Positions 43,888 to 53,700 of a stretch of 64,000 nt of DNA are shown one piece after another. The notes under the pieces are model-generated. The model was not told where the DNA came from. It saw only the letters and a list, made by a program, of their open reading frames with translations, and did no database searches. The stretch covers positions 1-64,000 of the forward strand of contig JBGURX010000038.1 of assembly GCA_045132235.1 (NCBI GenBank). The letters run 5' to 3'. The position numbers and the translations under genes are program-made. The DNA is from UBA1756 sp045132235 (GTDB lineage: Bacteria; Bacteroidota; Bacteroidia; Bacteroidales; WCHB1-69). Position 1 is the first letter of the stretch. Each line of letters starts with the position of its first letter.

Positions 43888-45129
43888 TTAACGGACAGGC
43901 GTGCCCTTGACTTGCACGCTGTTGATGCGCCAGTTGGCGCCATTGGCATCGCGGTAGCGGAAGGCGATACGGAAGTTGCTGTTAGCGGTGACCTCCGCCG
44001 GAAGGACTTCCAGCTTGTTGAATCGCACCCAGCCATTCTCATCGATGGAGGTGCCGTTGAAAGAGGTGCTGTAATACATCTCCATCAGGCCATTGTCGGA
44101 GGCGTTGGCCACATCCTCCACGGCGACAAACACATTCTGGTAGCCGCTCAGTCCGGTGATGGACGGAGATACCAGCCAGCTGTCAATCAACGTACTATTC
44201 TGATTTTGAATGGCAAAGGCGTGACCAGTGGCATAATAGAACCAGCCCGCATCGCCCTGCACGCTCCAGCCCTGCCCGTCGAGCGGGTTCTGGTTGAGGT
44301 CAACGCTGTACACGGTCTGCACGTCAGAGGGATTGACACCGCCGCCGCCCGCGATGCGCACATCCGCCAGCGAGCGGATGATAAGCTGCGGGGTGGTGTT
44401 GTAGATGGTGAGGATGCCGTAGATGTCGCCCTCGCCCTCCGGCAGCAGCGTGTTGGCGAAAGTAGCGTAGCTGCTGGTACGCAGCACAATCTCCGTATTG
44501 TCGCCCATCACGATGTTGCGTGAAGTGTTGGCGCCTGCATCGCAGTAGTTGGCCTTTCCGCCATCCTCAAAATGGCAGCCTTCCAGCTTCACCAAGCGGT
44601 TGTACATGCTCTCGTCAAGCTCGTTTTTGGAGGTGATGACCAACGCCTCGGGTTCCGCCCCGCACACGCCATCGCGGTGCAGGTACATGTCCTCGCGTGA
44701 GGAGGAGATGCCCGTCATGGCGCCATCGACCCATAAACCGAGCTGCTTGTTCTTGCGGTAGTCGCCAATCACCAAGCCATCGCACTCCACAAAGATGCGC
44801 TGTCCGATGCTGTACTTGGGATAGAGGTGCGAGTCATCCACCTTGATCATGATGGCGCCCGTCTCATCCTGAATGGTGAGATACTTATAGCAGTTGCCCT
44901 CCTGATCGCTGGAGGTGACCACACCCGTGATGACGGTGCCTTCAGGGATTTCAGAGTAGCTGTCGGTGCCGCTCACCGTGTGGTACGAGAGCAGCTCCTC
45001 GATGGTCATGTTGGCCGTGCCGGGGTAGGTCAGCACGGGAGCCACGTCCAGCTCCTTGTTGCACCCCGCCGCCAGCAACGCCAGCAGCGCGACCGCCATC
45101 ATCGTTTTTACTTTGCCGATTGTATTCAT
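43888..45129 (-). CDS. DUF5689 lipoprotein, first copy
   Basis: The protein has 413 residues from the first ATG, and an internal Met10 start is possible. The lipobox is LLAAGC at Cys23. The DUF5689 domain shows TGVVTSSDQEGNCYKYLTIQD, GAIMIKV and YSIGQRIFVECDGLVIGDY. The C-terminal half is a jelly-roll-like domain (FRIAFRYRDANG). Shared short motifs with the next gene include MYLHRDG/QYLHRDG and MYYST/IYYTT. It lies 18 bases after the TonB receptor and 18 bases before the second copy. The OB-fold-like pattern could bind nucleic acid or another polymer, which is inference only. Confidence 0.8.
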   Translation of the reverse strand: MNTIGKVKTMMAVALLALLAAGCNKELDVAPVLTYPGTANMTIEELLSYHTVSGTDSYSEIPEGTVITGVVTSSDQEGNCYKYLTIQDETGAIMIKVDDSHLYPKYSIGQRIFVECDGLVIGDYRKNKQLGLWVDGAMTGISSSREDMYLHRDGVCGAEPEALVITSKNELDESMYNRLVKLEGCHFEDGGKANYCDAGANTSRNIVMGDNTEIVLRTSSYATFANTLLPEGEGDIYGILTIYNTTPQLIIRSLADVRIAGGGGVNPSDVQTVYSVDLNQNPLDGQGWSVQGDAGWFYYATGHAFAIQNQNSTLIDSWLVSPSITGLSGYQNVFVAVEDVANASDNGLMEMYYSTSFNGTSIDENGWVRFNKLEVLPAEVTANSNFRIAFRYRDANGANWRINSVQVKGTPVR

Positions 45130-45147
45130 AGTGAAGATTTTTATCTG

Positions 45148-47661
45148 TTATTGAAAGCTGTAATTGATGCCGATGTAGAAGGTCAGTCCCTGTGCATAAT
45201 AGTACTTGTTGGGGAACTTGTTGACATTGTAGCCGCTGTAGTCGAAACGGCGCTGCTCCCAGCCGGAGGTCACGAGGTTCTTGTTGTTGGTGAGGTTGGT
45301 GATGCTGACGTTGAAGCCGATGGTGTTACTCTTCACCTTCCACGACTTGCTGACGGAGAGGTCGAGAGTGAACTGGCCTTTGCAACGCTCTTGGGCGACC
45401 AGCTGCTGGTAGAGCTCGCTGTTCACATCCAGCGTGCCACGAGCCGCCGTGGTGCGACGCTCGGGGTTCATATCCACATAAATCTTGTCGAAATAGTTGG
45501 CATTGAGATTGACATACCAATACTTGTAGTTGAATTTCAGACCGAGGGTACCGGCCACCTGCGGGGTGCCGGCCACGTGGAAGTTCTTCCAATACACCAG
45601 CTCGTCATATTCGCTCTTTCCATTGCCCAAAATATCGTAGCCGTTGTCGGCCGTGATGGTGACATTCGGACGGCTGGTATAGATATAGTCGCCGTAGTTG
45701 CCCGCCAGCGCGATGGTGAACATCGAGCCGATCGGAATCTCCACGCCCAGCTCCACGCCCATGTTCCGCTTGTCGATGCCTGTCATGGCATAGTTCACGA
45801 AGCTGCCGTAGTCGTCGTGGTAGAAGCTGAACTGGTCGGTGACATCCATGAACTTGTAGTAATACATCGAGAGGCGCATCCGCATGAAGGGATAGCGCAT
45901 GATGTAGGAGAAATCGGCGCCGAGGTCTTTCTCGCTCACCAGATTCTTCACATAGTCGTTGCGAATGGTGGGGCTGATGAAAGCATCGAGGATGCTGGGA
46001 GCCTGCGTCTGCCACTGGGCATTCAGCACCAAATAGTTACGACCGTTAATCTTGTAGGTAAGACCGGCTTTCACGCCATAGTCGGGGAAGAATTTCTTTT
46101 CGGAGCTGCCCTGCGAGTTGTCGGGGAAACGGCCGTTGCGCATGTAACCCACGCGCCACATCTCGGTAGCGGTGGCGTTCAAGCCCACGTGGAAGTCGAT
46201 ATGGCTGTAGGCGAACTTGGCCGTGGCCCAGAGGTTCTGCTTGAAGATGTTGTAGGTGTAGTCGTAGCCGAACTTGTCGCCCACGCCGAGGTGTGCGCCG
46301 ATGTTGTCGAGGTCGTCGTACAGCAGGTAGGGATTTTCAGGACTTTCGCCGTCGGCGTACTTGTCTTCATTCAACCAGTAGGCACCTCCCAACAAATCAT
46401 TGATGGTCTTGTAATTGCGCTGATGATAGCCGCGGATGTCGATACCGCCGGCCAGTTTGATGTGGTCAGAAAGGTTGGCCACGACATTCGAGGAGCCCGA
46501 CACCTGCACATGGTCGATGACGCGGTTTTCCACGATATACTGGGCGCGCTCGTCGGAGGCGGCGGCCAGCTGGTTGACTTCATAGAAGTGGTCCCAGTCG
46601 AGCTGGCGGAAGTCGCGGTTATGCAGCCACTGGTCGGTGTACCATGCCTGCAGGGTGGTGTCGTCGGTGATGTAGCTGGGCAGGTAGCGGTAGTAGTCGG
46701 GACGCGGGTCCGGCACGTCGGCCCAGTTGAGCGAGGTGGTGCTCTGGCGGCCGAAGCTGCTTCCTATATTCGTGGTAATTTGATATTTACCATTTTCAGG
46801 GGTAAAGAAATGCGAGAGCATGAACACCGGCTCGTAGGTATCGCGAATGCGGGCGTTGCGTTTCTTGCCGTTGTACCAGCCCCAGTTGGAGTTGTAGTAG
46901 TGGTCGCCGGTAAGGTCGTACACCTCCTGTGTGGAGTTGCTTTGCAGACTCTTGGAGGTGGGAGACCCCCACAGCGAGAGGTTGAGGGCGTGCTCGTTGT
47001 TGATGCGTTTTTCTGCGGAGAAGAAGTAGGCGAAGCCCGTGTAGGAGCTACCGTCCGCGTAGCTCAGCTGGCTGCCGAAGCGCGTGGAGGCGGAGGCGGC
47101 GAACGCCCAGCCGTTCTTCATCAGGCCGGTGGCGTAGGTAAGCATGATGCGGTTGTTGTAGTTGCGGTTGCACAGCGAGTAGTTGGCATGGAACTGATGG
47201 CGATAGTTGGAGGCGCGGGTGCTGTAGTTGGTGGAGCCGCCCACGTCGCCGAAATTGAAGGTCACGGGGTCGAGGTTCGCCACATTCTCGGGCCAGCGGA
47301 ACACGCGGTTGAGGCCACCCCATTGGGCGTAGGTGGCGCGCCCCGTCACGAGGCTCTCCATTTCCAGCCCGTTGATGGCAATAGTCTGGTACTTCGAGTC
47401 GATGCCGCGGGCCTTGAAGTAGGCGATGCCGAAGGCGTAGGAAGTGTTGCTGCTGTAGATGTCGCGCGACGAGTGCAGCAGTCCGGGCACGAAGCCGCCG
47501 GCGGTAGATTCCTCATCGTCGAGCCCTTCCGTGTCGAAGGAGGGCACCTCCGCGCCGCCGCGAGTGTTCGCAACGCTGTCAGTTTGCGTTTGATCTTCTT
47601 GTGAAAATCCTGTAAAGCAAATCATTACAAGAGATAAAACGAGCCATAACGCTTTTTTCAT
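45148..47661 (-). CDS. TonB-dependent outer-membrane receptor
   Basis: The protein has 837 residues from ATG at 47661 (MKKALWLVLSLVMICFTGFS), giving a signal peptide. An upstream ATG at 47706 lies beyond the -7 element. It has a plug-like N-terminal part (AYFKARGIDSKYQTIAINGLEM) followed by a long barrel with alternating Tyr/Trp/Asn strands, ending in a terminal aromatic residue (YIGINYSFQ). The N-terminal carboxypeptidase-regulatory-like domain common in SusC proteins is absent, and no SusD gene follows. The two DUF5689 lipoproteins downstream may take the lid role. The substrate is unknown. Confidence 0.87.
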   Translation of the reverse strand: MKKALWLVLSLVMICFTGFSQEDQTQTDSVANTRGGAEVPSFDTEGLDDEESTAGGFVPGLLHSSRDIYSSNTSYAFGIAYFKARGIDSKYQTIAINGLEMESLVTGRATYAQWGGLNRVFRWPENVANLDPVTFNFGDVGGSTNYSTRASNYRHQFHANYSLCNRNYNNRIMLTYATGLMKNGWAFAASASTRFGSQLSYADGSSYTGFAYFFSAEKRINNEHALNLSLWGSPTSKSLQSNSTQEVYDLTGDHYYNSNWGWYNGKKRNARIRDTYEPVFMLSHFFTPENGKYQITTNIGSSFGRQSTTSLNWADVPDPRPDYYRYLPSYITDDTTLQAWYTDQWLHNRDFRQLDWDHFYEVNQLAAASDERAQYIVENRVIDHVQVSGSSNVVANLSDHIKLAGGIDIRGYHQRNYKTINDLLGGAYWLNEDKYADGESPENPYLLYDDLDNIGAHLGVGDKFGYDYTYNIFKQNLWATAKFAYSHIDFHVGLNATATEMWRVGYMRNGRFPDNSQGSSEKKFFPDYGVKAGLTYKINGRNYLVLNAQWQTQAPSILDAFISPTIRNDYVKNLVSEKDLGADFSYIMRYPFMRMRLSMYYYKFMDVTDQFSFYHDDYGSFVNYAMTGIDKRNMGVELGVEIPIGSMFTIALAGNYGDYIYTSRPNVTITADNGYDILGNGKSEYDELVYWKNFHVAGTPQVAGTLGLKFNYKYWYVNLNANYFDKIYVDMNPERRTTAARGTLDVNSELYQQLVAQERCKGQFTLDLSVSKSWKVKSNTIGFNVSITNLTNNKNLVTSGWEQRRFDYSGYNVNKFPNKYYYAQGLTFYIGINYSFQ

Positions 47662-47692
47662 ATCCTTAATTTTGGTGATACTTTTCCATCTG

Positions 47693-47700
47693 CAAAAATA
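47693..47700 (-). promoter_or_regulatory. -7 promoter element for the TonB-DUF5689-ribBA-apbE unit
   Basis: The minus strand reads TATTTTTG followed by CAG, 31 bp before the ATG at 47661. The T-rich tract of the upstream terminator at 47724-47737 falls near the expected -33 position. Confidence 0.55.
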
Positions 47701-47723
47701 CATCAAAATATTGAAACATCCAC

Positions 47724-47771
47724 CAAAAAAAAGAAAAGAGGCGATGGAAGATTTTTCACTTCCACCGCCTC
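47724..47771 (-). terminator. Rho-independent terminator of the giant gene
   Basis: A 13-bp stem with one mismatch pairs 47738-47750 with 47759-47771 around an 8-nt loop. On the minus strand it is followed by a run of about 14 bases that is nearly all T. It lies 23 bases after the giant gene's stop codon and just before the TonB promoter. Confidence 0.85.
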
Positions 47772-47794
47772 TGAAAAGGCATTTTTGAGGCTGA

Positions 47795-50700
47795 CTACTT
47801 GGTCACCACCAATTTCTTGGTGATCACCTTGTCGTTGTCGCGGAGGTTCACGAAGTAAACACCTGCTGACCAGCCATTCACATTCAGATCGATGGTACCG
47901 GTGTGCGTTCCATTGACAGCGTACACCACCTTGCCGCTCATATCGGTCACCGTCAGCTGGGCGCCATCCACAGTACATTGTACATGGACGATGTCGCGAG
48001 CCGGGTTCGGATAGAAATCGAGCTGGCTGAGGTCGTTGTCGTTGATACCCATAGGAGCGCCATTGGGGCTGGCAGGCACGCTGTAGTTCACGGTAGCCGT
48101 AGAGAGCACTGTGCTCGTAGATACGGCAGACTGACCGCCAGCGTACTGGGAACCGTTGTAAGCGATACCCACATCACTACCACGCTCCATTTCAACCAAG
48201 GTAAACACAATCTGATATTCACCCGGCTGGTTCCAAGTAGCATTAATCTGGCTATTGGTAGCTTCCATGAAGTGGAGATAGAAGTAGTTGAAGTTGAACA
48301 TGTTCATCAAGCTGAAGGTGTTTTCAATCATGTTGCCGCTTCCCTGCTCCAGGTCACTGCCCACATAGGTGTTCAATGCCGGGAAGTAGGTAGAGATGTG
48401 GATGTTGGCCACATTGTTCACCGTTGACATCGGCTGTTCACCTCTGAGAATCACATAGTTGACAGCCAATTGAGTATTCGGCTCATAGCCGTTACCCTCA
48501 CAGGTCATCTCCACAGTGGAAGTAGCAGACTGAACGGTCGCTTCATTGTAACCATTCACCAGCAGAGTCGGCAGCGTGCCATCGCCCTCTTCCTCTTCAA
48601 CGGCATCCACCGTGAAGGTGATGTTGGCCGTGGACAAAGTATCGCCTACCGTGCTGAAATAACCGCCAATGTTACGGGTATGGCCATTGAACGTGTAGGT
48701 CAGATTCTGGTCTTGACCATCGTTACGGCTCATCAAAGCAAAGGCGATCTCGTACTCACCGGCTTCCGTGAAAGAATGGGTAATCTTGTTATCCCTGCCA
48801 TTCAGGAAGTGCATGTAGAAGTAATCGAGGTAGTTGACACTGAATCTGAAGGTGTTGCCCGGGATGGTGCCTTCGGGTTCATAGACCACTTCACCAACAT
48901 AGTTGTTCAGCAGCCAGGTACCCATATAGAGCTCACCACCGCAATCAGCATTGATATTGGTTACCAGCTCACCATCCTTGAAGACTGAGTAAGCGATGGC
49001 CACCTTGGTATCTTGATCCATGCTGTTGGCGTAAGCAATGAGGCTGTACTCATTTTCACCTGTTTCTTCAGCCACCATGAACGCTTCACCGTTATGCGAA
49101 TCGGTCACCGTCAGTTGCAACGTAACAATACTGTCGCAACCGGTAGCAGCCGTCAGATTGACGGTTTGCGAGCCGGCGGACTCGAAGATGAGGCCATTCC
49201 ATTCATACGGCAGTTCAGTTACGTCGATGGATTCTTGAACCGTCACATTATAGATCGGGTTGATGGTCAGATTGACCTCGAAATAGGTATCGCAGCCTTC
49301 CTGTTCCGGAATATAACCGGTGATCACATCATCACCACTGGTATATTCAATACCGTCAGGTGCAACATAGGTAGTACCCTCGCAAATTGCTGTATCAATC
49401 AACAGGGTAGGATTCTCATTAATCACGATGGTGACATTTTCGCTGACCACGCAAGCACCGGCATACACGCTGTAGGAGATTGCGGACTCGAACTGGTCTG
49501 CATCAAGCGACAGTACATTACTACCAATAACAGTTTCGTTGTCAATGGTCCATCTGATTGTGTCGGCATTGCCACTGACTTCGAGTGACAGAGCAGCCGT
49601 TTCAGCATTGGCGCAGACTTCAGTACCGAACAGTTCCACTGTCAGCATCGGGTCGAAGACGATCGTCACGCGGCGGATGCTGTCGCAGCCGTTGGCAGCC
49701 TGCTGAGCGTACACCACGTTCACGGTGGTGTCACCCATCACCTCAAACTCCTGCCCGTTCTCACTATAGATGAACGGCATGTCTTGGTCGGCGCAGAAGT
49801 GAACCGTACTGTCTGCATAGGCCGTCGGCAAAATATGCAGCGTCAACTGGGTGATGCTGTCGCAAGCGTTGTCAGTCTCATCATAGTTGTAAGTCACAAC
49901 GACGTAACCGTCCTCGTCCTCTACCCAGTCGCTGGTATTGGCACGTGTCACAGGCATATTGCGCAGCTCGGCGATTTCCTCAGCGGTCAGTTCAAATCCG
50001 TTTTCTGAATAGCCGTATCCCTCGCAAACCTCGCCGCTGACCTCAGCAAAGCCGAATTCGTCATTGTACACCGGATTGATGGTCAAGGTAAGGCGGGCAT
50101 AGAAGATACCGCAATCGGTACGGCCTGTCTCCACCATGGTTACATACGTTCCAGTCTCAGCAGTTTCGTCTGCACTCACATTGAAGATGTCATCCACATA
50201 AGGCTCGCCTCGGCAAACCGAAGCCTCATAGTCAACAGTGTCGCCCACCGGAACAGCGGTCAGCACGACGGAGTCGGTAACTGAGCAGCTGATAAACGGG
50301 AAATCAGAGATGGGTTCGAAGGTCTGGTTCTGGTCAGGATCGATAATCTGCTGATCATTGGGCTGATCAATGACAGGAGCATACGGCAGATAGTTGTTTG
50401 TTCCTGTGAGATAGATGGTCACGGTTTCGTTCACCGTCACACTGGCTTGAAGCGGGTCGTTACCCACGATTGCCGTACCTGCCGGACCCCAAGTGTAGTC
50501 ATCGGCATTTCCAGTAGCCGTCAAAACAATCTCCCGACCTTCGCAAACACGTGTACCCGGAGTGTAGATGCCCACTTCAGGCAGCGGGAGGAGGAAGATG
50601 GTCAACGTAACCGTGCTGTCGCAACCGGCCTCTGTCTGGCCATTCAAGGTGAACACAGCGGTATTGGCACCGTTAGCCACCTGTGCGATGGTGTCGGCAG

Positions 50701-53700
50701 AGAGGGTGAAGTTATTATCCTCGTACGGAGCATTCTCGCAAACGAAAGCCGTGTCGAACAGTGCATAGGCCGGATTCACCGTCAGGGTGAAGGTGACCAC
50801 CGTGTCGGATACCTGATACGGGTCGGAGAACTCGATCTGCTGAGGTTCTTCAGTGGAAGCCGTGAATTCATGACCGTGATATACGAACGGCACTTCGGTG
50901 GAGCAGATAACCGTGTCGAGGTCCATATACACCGTGTCAACAGAGTAGTGCATCACTATAGAGTCAACAGCGAGGTCGCCGGCGATTCTGGTAGAGCCGC
51001 CACCACCCACCAAGTGCGGGTCATTCTGATTGAAGGTCAGGACATAGTCTTCACCTCCTTCGCGGCCACGCAGGTAGAACTTGATCTTGTAATCACCCGG
51101 CAAATCCCAACGTGCAGTGAGTTGGCTCGGGGCCTGGTTGAGGAAGTCAAGGTAGAAGTAGGTGTAGTAATAGTTCATTATTCTGAAGGTATTGGCGGGA
51201 ATGCTGCCCGTACCCGTACGCAGCTGTCTGCCGAAGGATCCGTGTGCATCGGCATAGTAAGTGCTGAAATAGACATATCCGAAGTCTTCCACATTGTCGA
51301 GGATTTCACCGTTACGGTAAATCTCATAGTCAACAGCGACCTTCATGTTGTCAAGACCGCCGCTGGTGACATCCACGCTATACTGAGCGGTCTCACCCAA
51401 CTCAGCAGCCTCGGTGACCGTATTGATGTCGAAGCCGGTGGTAGAGGTACCCAGTACGATATGGAGGATGCTGTCGCAACCATTTTCACGCTGGTAAACG
51501 ATATCATACTCACCTTCGGTTTCGTAGATATGGTCGTCATCGTAAGCGTAAGGCAGCTGCATCGGAGCCACCGTCACATGGAGGGTGTCGCTGTATGCGC
51601 TGTTCACTGTCAGATGCAGGTTGTAAGTGGCGGTGCAATCGCCGTAAGGAGCATCCGTCGTGTAGTTGCCAGATTCTGTATAGGTTTCACCGGTCACATC
51701 CCAGATGAACGAACCGCAAGCCATCGCAGCGGTGTCGATGACCACGCTGCCGTCGGTGCTGTGAAGCAGATGCAAAGTGGTAATCAAGCTGTCGCAACCC
51801 GAAGCGTAACGCACTGTATCGTAGAAGTCACCGACGCCGGTGTAGGTCACGCCATTCCATGTGTAGCTGCTGCAGTCATCGTTCAAGGTCACCGTGAACT
51901 CGTCATAAGAGACCGTGTTGACCGTCACGTTAATCGGATACATCTGGTAATTGCCTTCATTACCGGCGAAGACCTCGTAGTAGCCTGCACCCGTAATTTC
52001 AGTGCCATATTCGTAGAAGGGCAGATCACGTTCGCAAACCACCGTGTCGAGGCTCGGCATTGTATCCACAACACCCACATGGAAGTTGATGTAACGGATA
52101 TCAGCAAAAATTCTGCCATTAGGCTGAGAACCTGCGCCACCCATCACCTGACCGTGGTCATCCGTATAAGCATAGTCCATACCGCCATCCATGCCGATCA
52201 CCACCAGTTCGAGTTTGTACTCGCCGGGTTCATTCCAGCTGGCCGTCACCGTGTTGGTGAGGGTAGCGAAGTAGTCGGCATAGAAGTAGTCGTAATCGTA
52301 GTTGTAGAGCGAGAAGGTGTTGCCCGGGACATTACCGGTACCCGTTCTCACCACATCACCGAACTGCTGACCCACCTCAGGCATATAGGTGGAGATGCTC
52401 ACACTGCCATAGTCGCTCACAATGTCAATCAGCGTGTCGTTCTTATAGAGATTGTAGGAGATGGCCATTTGTGCACCCGGATAGTCGCAATCCTTGCGGA
52501 GGTTGAATTCCGCAGAAGCAGCCTGGTTCACCGGCATCACCACGTCGGCAACCGGAACATCCAGATAAGGCTCGTTGGAGATGGTGAACTCAAGGGAGTA
52601 CACGATGCTGTCGCATGCGTGATTATCAAGGTCGCTGAAGCTACTGACGCAAGGCACCACCTGTGTACGATAGATAACGGTGTCAGCCATTGTCACATCA
52701 CCGATGGCCTCACCCGTCACAGGCCACACATAGGGCTGCAGCGGGTTGTTGCAGTAATGTACTCTCACAGAACGCTCGATCGGATAGGTCACATCCAGCA
52801 TGAGATATACCACACTGTCGCAGCCGCCGTCCGTCGTATATTTGAAGGTGTAGGCACCCGAGTGATCGCAGACGGTTGGCGGATAGTAATCGGGATCAAA
52901 CACATAGTTGAGGTCAGAGGCACAGATATGGACAGTCGTATCCTTTGCGATGAGATTGACGCGGAGTGAAGCCTCGGCAGTGGCCGAACAGCCGTTCTCT
53001 GCATCGTATCCCGTCACCGTATAAACCCATGTACCCTGAGCCGCCGGTGTAGCGTTCACATCGGCACCCACTTGAGCGTCAAGTCCTTCACCGCTCCATG
53101 AGAAGGTTGCACCTTCCAATGTGCTGCTGGCACTCAGGTGGTAGGAAGGACCAAGGCAAACGGTGTCAAAAGCAGGAGTAACCGTGAGGTGGAGTGACGG
53201 ATGAACCGAAATCTGCACCGCATTGCTGTAGCCCACGCCGCATGCGTTGGTGTCGGCATAGCGCAGCCACATATTGTTCCACGTATCAGCATCCACACCG
53301 TTGTTCACATCCACAGCCGTGAGGGTGTTATCAGCGGTAAGGGCGCTGTCGGCACTCAAGTACCAGAACGTGGCCAGTGAATTCAAGCCGCCATCGTCCA
53401 CAACCTCAGGTGTCTCAAGGTTGAATTCGTCGCCGGAGCAGTAGGTGGCGCCTGAATAGGCAAGCTCACCCAGTGTCGGGACATCGTTCACCAGCAACAA
53501 CACGGAATCGGTATGCATTGCACCACATTCATTGCCAATGTAGTAGCGCACCCATGTGTTGTTCATACCATAGTCGATGATGGTGTCATCGGAGAAGCGG
53601 ATGTAATAGTCTGAACCGTAAACTGCCGTGTACTCCCAGCCTTTCACGATAGTACCACCGAACTCATGTGTTACAGGCGGAACGACGGCCAAAGTCTGAC

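Noticed and set aside
42988..44523. A 511-codon plus-strand open frame across the DUF5689 pair.
   Set aside because: It crosses two complete lipoprotein genes and their gap and has no domain or signal.
44827..47604. A 925-codon plus-strand open frame opposite the TonB receptor and the first DUF5689 gene.
   Set aside because: It spans two well-supported genes on the other strand and shows Val/His/Ala-rich nonsense composition with no domain.
50447..52969. An 840-codon open frame on the plus strand opposite the giant gene.
   Set aside because: It has no recognisable domain or start context, and its composition mirrors the coding strand. The giant gene's protein has clear domains, so this is an antisense shadow.
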